DNA from: Firmicutes bacterium CAG:145 | GTDB taxonomy: Bacteria > Bacillota > Clostridia > Peptostreptococcales > Anaerovoracaceae | DNA length: 19,921 nucleotides | NCBI GenBank assembly: GCA_000435715.1 | Contig: FR882598.1 | Location: 94,813 to 114,733, forward strand | Direction: 5' to 3' | Part shown: positions 1 through 6,709 of the stretch, in pieces | Layout: the number at the start of each line of letters is the position of its first letter | Numbering within the stretch: the stretch's first letter is position 1 | The notes under the pieces: model-generated | The model's input: the letters and a program-made list of their open reading frames with translations, nothing else | Told to the model about the DNA's origin: nothing | The model's database searches: none | Translations under genes and position numbers: made by a program

Positions 1-47
1 TTTAGTATCCGGGCCTTTGAATCAGATGAAGTTAATGGTAAAGGTTA

Positions 48-1193
48 TCAGACTATCCCGTATTTTACAAGAAATCTGGCGGCTATCACCTGCTCGGGTA
101 TCAGAGCGATCACTGCGTTGCTCATAAAAATGCTGTCCAGCCCTTTTTCCTTTATGTTTTCGGCGATGACCCTGCAGATGGCCCTTGGACCTGCAGCCGA
201 TTTTATGTCCTGTATATAATCAGGTATTCTCACGTGTATTCTGCGGATGCTCTTAAAAGCCTCCCAGGCTTCGTCCACCTCCTGCTGGGCGTTGGCCACA
301 GCCTCGGGAAGCATCTTGAGAAACGATTCTTTGGAGTAGATCAGACACGGATCCATTCTGAAGATTCTGGCGCAGGGATCCGCCCATCTTATATCCATCC
401 TTGAAAAGTCTCCCTTGGCAAAAGCAAAATAACTGCCGTCCAGTATGCCGAAAGTCTTAAGTGTATCGAGATAACCAAGCCGCATGTTTCGGCGAGAGTT
501 ATTCGTGTCAAATATGAGAGTGCTTCCGAGATTCCAGCTCGATTCTACGACGGTGAGATCTTTAGCCTTTTTAAGAGGCTCCTTTTTTAATATACCCATG
601 GCGTTCAGCTTGACAGCTATTATAGAGGACGGATTCTTTTTCATGGCAAGATCTACGGGGAGAACGTCGGCGTAACCTCCGTCTATATACTCGATGCCGT
701 CTATTTCATAGGGATGTACTGCCGGGAAAACAGATGAACTGGCCAGTATATAATCGATGAGTTTTCCCTTGGGGATATCTTCCTTATAGAGATAATGGGG
801 TTTCATGCTGGCTCTTTCCATGACGACCAGCCCATAATCTACGGGGGACTTTCGAATCCTTTCTTCGTCTATATACTTTTCAAGAAGAGCTTTAAGTCCC
901 GAAATGCCTGCTCCGCCGTTAGAAAAGATCAGCTTTGCATAATCTATGAGCTGGCTGTCTTCCGGCACGTCAAAGACCATGTGAGTCTGGATCTCTCTCC
1001 ACAGATTGATAGTGTCATCCAGATCTCCCTGACATACCATGGCTCCGTTTATGGCCCCCACAGAGGAGCCTGTAACGATGTCTATTTTTATTCCGAGGTC
1101 AACCAGCGCCTGCCAGACACCGGCTTCATAAGCGCCGCGGGAACCTCCGCCGCTGAGGACCAGAGCAGTTTTCGATTTTTGTCTGTTCGTCAT
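48..1193 (-). CDS. Patatin-like phospholipase family protein
   Basis: A 381-residue cytoplasmic-looking serine acyl hydrolase of the patatin family, with no signal peptide or membrane segment. The N-terminus carries the oxyanion-hole motif GGGSRGAYEAG (residues 15-25). The nucleophile elbow GSSVGAING follows near residues 42-50, giving the GxSxG serine. The second half of the Ser-Asp dyad is the DGG of YIDGGYAD near residue 170. The family hydrolyses acyl esters of phospholipids or other lipids; the substrate here is unknown. The C-terminal 150 residues beyond the patatin core are typical of the bacterial YjjU/RssA-like branch. The start ATG is preceded by a consensus AAGGAGG site 7 bases upstream. 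The gene is transcribed divergently from the sirtuin group and appears monocistronic inside the window. Confidence 0.93.
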   Translation of the reverse strand: MTNRQKSKTALVLSGGGSRGAYEAGVWQALVDLGIKIDIVTGSSVGAINGAMVCQGDLDDTINLWREIQTHMVFDVPEDSQLIDYAKLIFSNGGAGISGLKALLEKYIDEERIRKSPVDYGLVVMERASMKPHYLYKEDIPKGKLIDYILASSSVFPAVHPYEIDGIEYIDGGYADVLPVDLAMKKNPSSIIAVKLNAMGILKKEPLKKAKDLTVVESSWNLGSTLIFDTNNSRRNMRLGYLDTLKTFGILDGSYFAFAKGDFSRMDIRWADPCARIFRMDPCLIYSKESFLKMLPEAVANAQQEVDEAWEAFKSIRRIHVRIPDYIQDIKSAAGPRAICRVIAENIKEKGLDSIFMSNAVIALIPEQVIAARFLVKYGIV

Positions 1194-1220
1194 GCGAGAC
1201 CTCCTTAAAAAGATACCAAA

Positions 1221-1250
1221 ATTTTACCACAAGTGTTATAATGTTAGCAA
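1221..1250 (-). promoter_or_regulatory. Candidate sigma-A promoter of the patatin gene
   Basis: On the minus strand, TTGCTA (1245-1250) is followed after 18 bases by TAAAAT (1221-1226). A TG lies one base upstream of the -10 box, giving an extended -10. The predicted start is about 20 bases ahead of the ribosome site. It overlaps the candidate plus-strand promoter of the sirtuin gene. Assigned by eye from consensus. Confidence 0.45.
1234..1242 (+). promoter_or_regulatory. Candidate extended -10 promoter of the sirtuin operon
   Basis: The stretch TGTTATAAT is a perfect extended -10 element (TGnTATAAT). The position 17 bases upstream (TACCAA) is a poor -35, as is common for extended -10 promoters. 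The predicted leader would be about 70 bases. A second AT-rich TATAAA about 25 bases before the start codon (near 1293) is a possible alternative with a weaker -35. Confidence 0.4.
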
Positions 1251-1317
1251 CGTCATATTTATGATGGCTTAAGACGAAGATAAAAATTCACGCTATAAAA
1301 GAGATAAGGAGAAAACT

Positions 1318-2043
1318 ATGGACGAGAGATTGAAGAATATAATAGACGATTCAAAATCGATAGTGTTCTTCGGGGGAGCGGGAGTCTCTACAGAGAGCGG
1401 TATACCTGATTTCAGATCGGAAAAAGGACTGTACAGTGCGCAGAAGCAGTATGGCTTTTCACCGGAGGAAATACTGTCCCATACGTTCTTTATGAGACAT
1501 ATGGAAGTCTTTTTCGATTATTATAAGAAGAATCTGATATATATGGACGCGCAGCCCGGGGACGCTCATAGGACGCTTGCTCATCTGGAAAGAGAAGGCA
1601 AGCTGAAGGCCGTAGTGACGCAGAATATAGACGGGCTTCATCAGAAAGCAGGCAGCAGGAACGTGTTTGAACTTCACGGCAGCGTTCTGAGAAATTACTG
1701 CATGGACTGCGGTGAATATCACGATGTGGAATATATAATGAACGAAGAACACTGCCGAGACGGTATCCCCCTGTGCAGAAAGTGCGGAGGAGTCGTAAAA
1801 CCCGACGTAGTCCTCTATGAAGAGGTTCTGGATGACGAGTGCGTAAACGGAGCCATATCAGCCATAAGCGCAGCAGATACTCTGATAATCGGAGGAACTT
1901 CTCTGGTAGTTTATCCCGCGGCAGGTTTAATTAGGTATTTTCGTGGGAATAATTTAGTATTGATAAATAAACAGGCTACTGGGTATGACAGTAAAGCGAA
2001 TCTGGTGATAAATGATCAAATAGGAAAGGTTATGAAAATATAA
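1318..2043 (+). CDS. cobB: NAD-dependent protein deacylase, Sir2 family
   Basis: A 241-residue sirtuin of normal bacterial length. The NAD-binding loop GGAGVSTESGIPDFRS spans residues 19-34. The TQNIDGLH motif (101-108) supplies Asn103 and Asp105, and the catalytic base is His120 in ELHGS. Four zinc-binding cysteines are present as two CxxC pairs (128/131 and 153/156). GTSLVVYPAAGL (193-204) and the LINK segment near 215-218 complete the Rossmann fold. Known family chemistry is NAD-dependent removal of acyl groups from lysine, releasing nicotinamide and O-acyl-ADP-ribose. The start follows an AAGGAG site. Its stop codon overlaps the surE start in a TAATG arrangement, so the two are translationally coupled. 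Deacetylase versus desuccinylase preference cannot be read with certainty. Confidence 0.95.
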   Translation: MDERLKNIIDDSKSIVFFGGAGVSTESGIPDFRSEKGLYSAQKQYGFSPEEILSHTFFMRHMEVFFDYYKKNLIYMDAQPGDAHRTLAHLEREGKLKAVVTQNIDGLHQKAGSRNVFELHGSVLRNYCMDCGEYHDVEYIMNEEHCRDGIPLCRKCGGVVKPDVVLYEEVLDDECVNGAISAISAADTLIIGGTSLVVYPAAGLIRYFRGNNLVLINKQATGYDSKANLVINDQIGKVMKI

Positions 2044-2804
2044 TGAACATTCTTGTATCTAACGACGACGGAATAACGACAGAAGGTATAAAGTCGCTTG
2101 CCAAAGCCATGTCATCATGCGGAGACGTATATGTGGTGGCGCCGCATGTCCAGAGAAGCGCCAGCAGCCATGCTCTCAGCGTAAGCGGTGAGATCACCCT
2201 GAGAGAAGTAGAATTTGAAGGCGCCAAAAAAGCTTACGAATGTGACGGCACGCCGGCCGACTGCGTAAAGCTGGGGATAGATATGCTCAAGCAGGAGGGC
2301 GTAATAATAGATGTGGTATATGCGGGAATAAACCATGGCGGAAATCTTGGTACAGATACCATGTACTCGGGAACCGTTTCCGCCGCAGCCGAAGGCATGA
2401 TGGCGGGTCTTCCGGCTGTAGCCGTTTCTGTCAACAGTCATGAAGCCTCGCACTTTGAAGGGGCATGCAAGCTGGCAGTACAGACGCTGCCGCTGGCAAT
2501 GAGTTTTGGAAGAAAAGGCGTTATAAGCATAAACACACCTGATATACCGGCAGAAGAGATTAAAGGAGTTAAAGTCTGTAAGCTGGGCGCTGTGGAATAC
2601 GATCAGTGGTTTGAAGAAATATCGCGCAGCGGAGATTCTAAGACTTACCGATATAGAGGAACGCCCAGCGAACTGGATCACTGGACCGAAGATATGGACG
2701 TAAGACTCATAAGACAGGGATATGCCACAATATCGGCCATAAGATATGATCTGAACGATTATGAGGGACTAAAAGAAATAAAAGGATGGGAGCTGAAGAT
2801 ATGA
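2043..2804 (+). CDS. surE: 5'-nucleotidase / 3'-nucleotidase SurE
   Basis: A 253-residue SurE family phosphatase, the expected length. The N-terminal metal-binding motif MNILVSNDDGI gives Asp8 and Asp9. Ser39 in the QRSAS segment and Asn97 in AGINHGGNLG complete the typical divalent-metal site. The run GTDTMYSGTVSAAAEG (104-119) is the family hallmark. Known activity is metal-dependent dephosphorylation of nucleoside 5'- and 3'-monophosphates and sometimes exopolyphosphate. The first base of its ATG is the last base of the sirtuin stop codon. Its own TGA overlaps the next gene's ATG (ATGATG). There is no separate strong ribosome site, which fits coupled translation. Confidence 0.96.
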   Translation: MNILVSNDDGITTEGIKSLAKAMSSCGDVYVVAPHVQRSASSHALSVSGEITLREVEFEGAKKAYECDGTPADCVKLGIDMLKQEGVIIDVVYAGINHGGNLGTDTMYSGTVSAAAEGMMAGLPAVAVSVNSHEASHFEGACKLAVQTLPLAMSFGRKGVISINTPDIPAEEIKGVKVCKLGAVEYDQWFEEISRSGDSKTYRYRGTPSELDHWTEDMDVRLIRQGYATISAIRYDLNDYEGLKEIKGWELKI

Positions 2805-3358
2805 TGAAAGAGATAATCAGGATAGACAGAGACGACTGCGTGCTTGTAGCGATAGATTATCAGGTGAAGCTTCTTCCGGCCATGGAAGACAGCAAGACCA
2901 TAGAAAAAAATACTGTTAAACTGGCCAAAGGCCTTGCGGCCTTAGGAATACCTAAGATAGTTACCACTCAATATTCAAAAGGTCTGGGGCAGACTACAGA
3001 AGAGGTAGCCGAGGCGTTAGGATATTTTGATCCTGTCGATAAGGCATCCTTCAGTGCATATGGGGACGAGAATTTCAGAAAACGTCTCGAAGAGAGCAAA
3101 AAAAAGACTGTGATCCTGGCGGGCATAGAGACTCACATATGTGTGGAACAGACGGCGCTGGATCTCCTTCAAGGCGGATATCAGGTAGTCCTGGCAGCCG
3201 ACTGCTGCGGATCGAGAAATTATAAGAACCACGAAATATCCGTCATGAGACTTTCGGCTGCGGGGATAGTGATGTCAAGCGGCGAGAGCATTTTATACGA
3301 AATACTTAAAAGCGCAAAATCTCCTGAATTCAAGGAGATTTCGGCGATAGTGAAATAA
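2801..3358 (+). CDS. Isochorismatase-family cysteine hydrolase
   Basis: With the start placed at 2801 the product is 185 residues. This start overlaps the surE stop as ATGA and has a purine-rich GGATGGGAG upstream. An upstream in-frame ATG at 2786 would add five residues. The catalytic triad of the isochorismatase-like superfamily is visible: Asp19 in VAIDYQ, Lys81 in DKASFSAY and Cys114 in GIETHICVEQTALDLL. The sequence resembles the YcaC/ISOC1-type branch. The metal-binding Asp-x-His motifs of true nicotinamidases are absent, so PncA activity is unlikely despite the neighbouring sirtuin. The substrate is unknown; the family hydrolyses amides and vinyl ethers. It is cytoplasmic and the third gene of a coupled group. 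Confidence 0.9.
   Translation: MMKEIIRIDRDDCVLVAIDYQVKLLPAMEDSKTIEKNTVKLAKGLAALGIPKIVTTQYSKGLGQTTEEVAEALGYFDPVDKASFSAYGDENFRKRLEESKKKTVILAGIETHICVEQTALDLLQGGYQVVLAADCCGSRNYKNHEISVMRLSAAGIVMSSGESILYEILKSAKSPEFKEISAIVK
3317..3341 (+). repeat. Perfect 9-bp hairpin near the end of a coding region
   Basis: AAATCTCCT (3317-3325) and AGGAGATTT (3333-3341) are perfect inverted repeats around a 7-base loop containing GAATTC. They lie inside the hydrolase gene, 18 bases before the end of its coding region. No T-run follows, so this is not an intrinsic terminator. It may form an mRNA hairpin just upstream of the DUF2156 ribosome site. Confidence 0.5.
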
Positions 3359-3366
3359 GAGGTAAT

Positions 3367-4314
3367 ATGATTTTTGACAGAGATTTTAACGATTTGACAG
3401 AAGAAGATATAAAGCTTTTGAACAGTTACTTTGACGGTTATGATTATGAATCGTCTACACATACGTTTTTGGCCAATTATATATGGAGAAATACCCATGA
3501 CCTCACATGGCAGGTCATAGGCGACTATCTGTGTATCGCCGGCCTTGGAACTCTGGAAACGGAAGAAAAAGAATACTTCATGTCGTTTCCCCTGACAAAC
3601 TCGGGCAGCTATGATGCGGAAAAAGTCAGGGAGGTCATAGAAGAGGCCAGACAGATTTTCACAAAGAAGGGACAGGCTTTTGAGCTCAGTCTCGTTCCCG
3701 GATCATTGGTGCCGATCCTCAAAGAGGTGTTCGGAGATTCGGTGGAGACGGAACACACAAGAGACGATGACGATTATATTTATTTAAAGGATGATCTGAT
3801 CAAGCTAAGCGGACGCAAGTATCATCAGAAGAAAAATCATCTGAATTATTTTCTGCGGAATTACAGCTTTACCTATGAAGAGGCTACGGTCGATATGGTT
3901 CCTGAGATAATGGCCTATATAAGAAGCAAGAACGAGTATAAGCTGGGAGAAACGCCCGAAGAGTGGAAAGAGATACTGGAACTTGAGACGATCGCCATAG
4001 AGGAACTGCTTAAATTTGTAGGCAGAGGGCTCCTCACGGGAATAATAAGGATAGACGGCAGGATAGAAGCCGTCACCCTCGGAGAATTCGCAAAGACCAA
4101 CAGCAAAGAGACTGTCCTGGTACATGTGGAAAAGGCTGATGACAGGGTGAGAGGCCTTTATCAGGCCATAAACAACGAGTTCTGCAAGAGGCTTCCCGCA
4201 GAGACTGTTTATGTCAACAGAGAAGAAGACATGGGCATGGAGAACCTGAGGCAGACAAAGCTGTCTTATAAGCCGGTGAAGATGGCAGAGAAATATACGG
4301 CAACTTTTAAATAA
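3367..4314 (+). CDS. DUF2156 (phosphatidylglycerol lysyltransferase C-domain-like) protein
   Basis: A 315-residue soluble protein, recognised by the DUF2156/LPG_synthase_C pattern. This has two GNAT-like halves with the conserved basic segment GRKYHQKKNHLNYFLRNY in the middle (about residues 149-166) and a C-terminal NREEDMGMENLRQTKLSYKP segment. The fold is shared with the catalytic half of MprF, which transfers amino acids from aminoacyl-tRNA to lipid. Here the membrane flippase half is missing, so the acceptor is unknown and lipid modification is only one possibility. The start has an AGAGG site and follows the upstream stop by 8 bases, so it probably belongs to the same operon. No convincing terminator follows before the thiolase promoter. 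Confidence 0.82.
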   Translation: MIFDRDFNDLTEEDIKLLNSYFDGYDYESSTHTFLANYIWRNTHDLTWQVIGDYLCIAGLGTLETEEKEYFMSFPLTNSGSYDAEKVREVIEEARQIFTKKGQAFELSLVPGSLVPILKEVFGDSVETEHTRDDDDYIYLKDDLIKLSGRKYHQKKNHLNYFLRNYSFTYEEATVDMVPEIMAYIRSKNEYKLGETPEEWKEILELETIAIEELLKFVGRGLLTGIIRIDGRIEAVTLGEFAKTNSKETVLVHVEKADDRVRGLYQAINNEFCKRLPAETVYVNREEDMGMENLRQTKLSYKPVKMAEKYTATFK

Positions 4315-4409
4315 AGGCTTTTCGCAGAGCTGTTTTTATGATAAAATAAACTCAAATAATGTTGTTGAAAAAAGAAGAAAAGTTTTGTTAATTTTTTATC
4401 AGAAAAGAC

Positions 4410-4438
4410 TTGCTTTCTTCGTTGGTTTGTGGTTAAAT
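4410..4438 (+). promoter_or_regulatory. Sigma-A promoter of the thiolase gene
   Basis: TTGCTT (4410-4415), a 17-base spacer and TTAAAT (4433-4438) give a good housekeeping promoter. The predicted start is near 4445, within the palindrome at 4440-4455. This leaves a roughly 70-base leader, which contains a tandem TATTAGT repeat (4457-4470) and ends in the AAGGAGG site at 4497-4503. Confidence 0.6.
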
Positions 4439-4439
4439 A

Positions 4440-4455
4440 ATCTTGTATACAAGAT
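4440..4455. promoter_or_regulatory. 16-bp perfect palindromic operator, GntR-like
   Basis: ATCTTGTATACAAGAT is a perfect 16-base palindrome with the core TTGTATACAA. That core matches the TTGT-n2-ACAA style of operators used by many GntR-family (FadR/HutC-like) repressors. It begins two bases after the -10 box and straddles the predicted transcription start, the classic position for repression. I saw the ten-base core nowhere else in the window. No GntR regulator gene is in the window, so the partner is unknown. Confidence 0.6.
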
Positions 4456-4514
4456 GTATTAGTTATTAGTTAGTACAAATCGACTCAAAGTAATCTAAGG
4501 AGGATACACAAGAA

Positions 4515-5693
4515 ATGAGAGAAGTTGTAATCGTAAGTGCGGCAAGAACACCTATCGGAAGCTTCGGAGGAGCCTTAAAGGGAGTTCCTACAAGAAAACT
4601 GGGCACTATCGCTATCAAAGGAGCAGTTGAAAGAGCCGGAATCAAACCTGAGATGGTTGATGAGGTTATCATGGGTGTAGTTCTTCAGGGAGCTCTGGGA
4701 CAGAACGTTGCCAGACAGATGACGCTGGATGCAGGCCTTCCTATCGAGGTTCCTGCTATGACTATCAATAAAGTTTGCGGATCGGGACTGAGAGCTGTTG
4801 AACTGGCTGCTCAGATAATCAAGGCCGGAGACGCTGACATAATCGTTGCAGGCGGAGCTGAAAATATGTCTGCTACAGCATACGCTATGCCTTCCGCAAG
4901 ATGGGGAGCAAGAATGAATAACGCTCAGATGGTCGATATGATGGTAAACGATGGCCTTTGGGACGCTTTCAACGGATACCACATGGGTATCACTGCAGAA
5001 AATGTTGCAGAGCAGTGGGGAATCACCAGAGAGCAGCTGGACGAATTTTCCGTGATTTCTCAGAACAGAGCTGAAGAAGCCATTAAAGCAGGCAAATTCA
5101 AGGATGAAATCGTTCCTGTAGAGATTCCTCAGAGAAAAGGCGATCCTATCGTATTCGATACTGACGAATTCCCTAAATTCGGAACTACTATAGACAAAGT
5201 TGCCAAGCTTAAACCTGCTTTCAAAAAAGACGGTATCGTTACAGCTGCCAACGCATCCGGAATCAACGACGCCGGAGCTGCAGTAGTAGTTATGTCAAAA
5301 GAGAAAGCTGACGAACTGGGAATCAAGCCTCTGTGCTCCATAAAGGCTTACGCTTCCGCAGGCGTTGATCCTTCTATCATGGGCGTAGGACCTGTTCCTG
5401 CTTCCAGAAAAGCTCTGGACAAAGCAGGCCTGGCTATCGAAGATATAGATCTGGTAGAGGCTAACGAAGCATTTGCCGCTCAGTCTCTGGCAGTTAGAAA
5501 AGACCTGAATCTTGATCCTGAAAAGACTAACGTAAACGGCGGAGCTATAGCTATAGGACACCCTATCGGAGCATCCGGATGCAGAATACTTATCACCCTG
5601 ATCTACGAGATGATGAAGAGAGATTCCAAATACGGTTTGGCTACTTTATGTATCGGCGGCGGCATGGGAACAGCTCTCATCGTTGAAAGATAA
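4515..5693 (+). CDS. thlA: Acetyl-CoA C-acetyltransferase (biosynthetic thiolase)
   Basis: A 392-residue thiolase of full length that condenses two acetyl-CoA to acetoacetyl-CoA, the entry to butyrate or related C4 fermentation. The nucleophile is Cys88 in NKVCGSGLRAVE. The catalytic His349 is in IGHPIGASG and the second Cys379 in LCIGGGMG, with NEAFA near residue 317. The ATG has an AAGGAGG site 11 bases upstream. Codon use differs from the neighbours: isoleucine is mostly ATC rather than ATA, a sign of selection for high expression. It has its own promoter, a palindromic operator at the start site and a strong terminator, so it is monocistronic. No other butyrate-pathway gene (hbd, crt, bcd) lies in the window, so pathway placement is inference. 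Confidence 0.96.
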   Translation: MREVVIVSAARTPIGSFGGALKGVPTRKLGTIAIKGAVERAGIKPEMVDEVIMGVVLQGALGQNVARQMTLDAGLPIEVPAMTINKVCGSGLRAVELAAQIIKAGDADIIVAGGAENMSATAYAMPSARWGARMNNAQMVDMMVNDGLWDAFNGYHMGITAENVAEQWGITREQLDEFSVISQNRAEEAIKAGKFKDEIVPVEIPQRKGDPIVFDTDEFPKFGTTIDKVAKLKPAFKKDGIVTAANASGINDAGAAVVVMSKEKADELGIKPLCSIKAYASAGVDPSIMGVGPVPASRKALDKAGLAIEDIDLVEANEAFAAQSLAVRKDLNLDPEKTNVNGGAIAIGHPIGASGCRILITLIYEMMKRDSKYGLATLCIGGGMGTALIVER

Positions 5694-5755
5694 TCGGAAC
5701 AGGATTTTAAACCTCAGAACGTGAGACAACAACGTTCAAAAGTAAATATGCTTTG

Positions 5756-5789
5756 AAGAACCGCGATTATTGACTTGCGGTTCTTTTTT
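5756..5789 (+). terminator. Intrinsic terminator of the thiolase gene
   Basis: AAGAACCGC (5756-5764) pairs perfectly with GCGGTTCTT (5777-5785) across a 12-base loop, and the T-run continues to 5789. A smaller inverted repeat, GAACGT/ACGTTC (5717-5722/5732-5737), precedes it. The loop and 3' arm also contain promoter elements for the next gene. Confidence 0.9.
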
Positions 5790-5798
5790 GCTTATATT
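5770..5798 (+). promoter_or_regulatory. Sigma-A promoter nested in the thiolase terminator
   Basis: TTGACT (5770-5775), a 17-base spacer and TATATT (5793-5798) match consensus at 10 of 12 positions. The -35 box lies in the terminator loop and the spacer holds the 3' stem arm and T-run. It would start transcription near 5805, about 35 bases before the EamA gene. Confidence 0.65.
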
Positions 5799-5839
5799 AT
5801 AGAAAAAGAAATTTTTTATCGGTAAGAGAGCGCACAGTT

Positions 5840-6709
5840 ATGAAGAACAAACAGACAGCCGCCAATTTGACATTGCTTTTAGTAGCGGCCATATGGGGCG
5901 GCGGATTTATAGCCGGGAAGATGGCTTTGACCGGGCTGTCGCCTGCGGCGATAATAGCATACAGGTATGGTATGGGAGCTCTGATGTGCGGCGTTATTTT
6001 CTGGAAGAGGATAGCCAAAACTTCTAAAGACGTGGTGAAAAAGGGTATATTGATCGGCGCCCTGCAGGCGGCGGGACAAGCCGTACAGCTGATAGGGCTC
6101 CAGTATACTTCCAGCGCCAATCAGTCATTTTTGTGCAGCGCCTATGTTGCTTTCGTACCCTTCATAAGCTGGGCCATGATAGGAAAGAGACCGAAGATCA
6201 AATCTTTTGTTGCAGGCGCAACGGCCCTTGCCGGCATAGGCTTCATATCGCTTAAGGAGTCCTTTACCATAGGAATAGGCGACAGTTTAAGCGTATTGTT
6301 TGCGGTGATCTTCGGAGTACAGATAGTCCTTATCGGCAAGCTTGTGGATAAAGATTCCGATATAGCCGGACTGACTTTCTTTCAGATGCTTACTGCAGCC
6401 TTGGCAGGGTTTGCAGTCTGCATAGCTCAGGGAGGTCTGACTCTTGATATAGGAAAAGAAGCCATCATCGGAGTGGTTTATCTGGGAGTTCTCAACACTT
6501 TCGTGGCCTTCATGGCGCAGAACTACGCCCAGAAATATGCCAAGGATACTACAGCCGCATTGATAATGAGCATGGAGTCACTGTTCGGATTTTTATTTTC
6601 TGTGTTATATTACAAAGAAGTCATTACAGTTAAATTTTTAGCCGGCAGCGTGTTATGCTTTGCGGCAGTATTGATGAATACGATAGAAAAGGGGAGAAAA
6701 AGCGGATGA
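5840..6709 (+). CDS. EamA/DMT-superfamily transporter
   Basis: A 289-residue membrane protein of the drug/metabolite transporter superfamily. It has ten hydrophobic segments in two tandem EamA halves (about residues 8-140 and 148-283). The first half begins LLLVAAIWGGGFIAGKMAL, the typical EamA start. The second includes the ISLKESFTIG transition and ends in ALIMSMESLFGFLFSVLYYKE, also typical. The family exports amino acids, nucleobases or other small metabolites; the substrate cannot be inferred. The start has a modest AAGAGAG ribosome site. Its TGA overlaps the ATG of the following EFR1 gene (ATGA), so the two are probably co-translated. Confidence 0.92.
   Translation: MKNKQTAANLTLLLVAAIWGGGFIAGKMALTGLSPAAIIAYRYGMGALMCGVIFWKRIAKTSKDVVKKGILIGALQAAGQAVQLIGLQYTSSANQSFLCSAYVAFVPFISWAMIGKRPKIKSFVAGATALAGIGFISLKESFTIGIGDSLSVLFAVIFGVQIVLIGKLVDKDSDIAGLTFFQMLTAALAGFAVCIAQGGLTLDIGKEAIIGVVYLGVLNTFVAFMAQNYAQKYAKDTTAALIMSMESLFGFLFSVLYYKEVITVKFLAGSVLCFAAVLMNTIEKGRKSG

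Noticed and set aside
2801..3358. Nicotinamidase PncA acting on sirtuin-released nicotinamide
   Set aside because: The catalytic triad is present, but the Asp-x-His metal-binding motif of nicotinamidases is missing.
4316..4338. Intrinsic terminator after the DUF2156 gene
   Set aside because: GGCT/AGCT before TTTTT gives only four pairs including a wobble, too weak to call.
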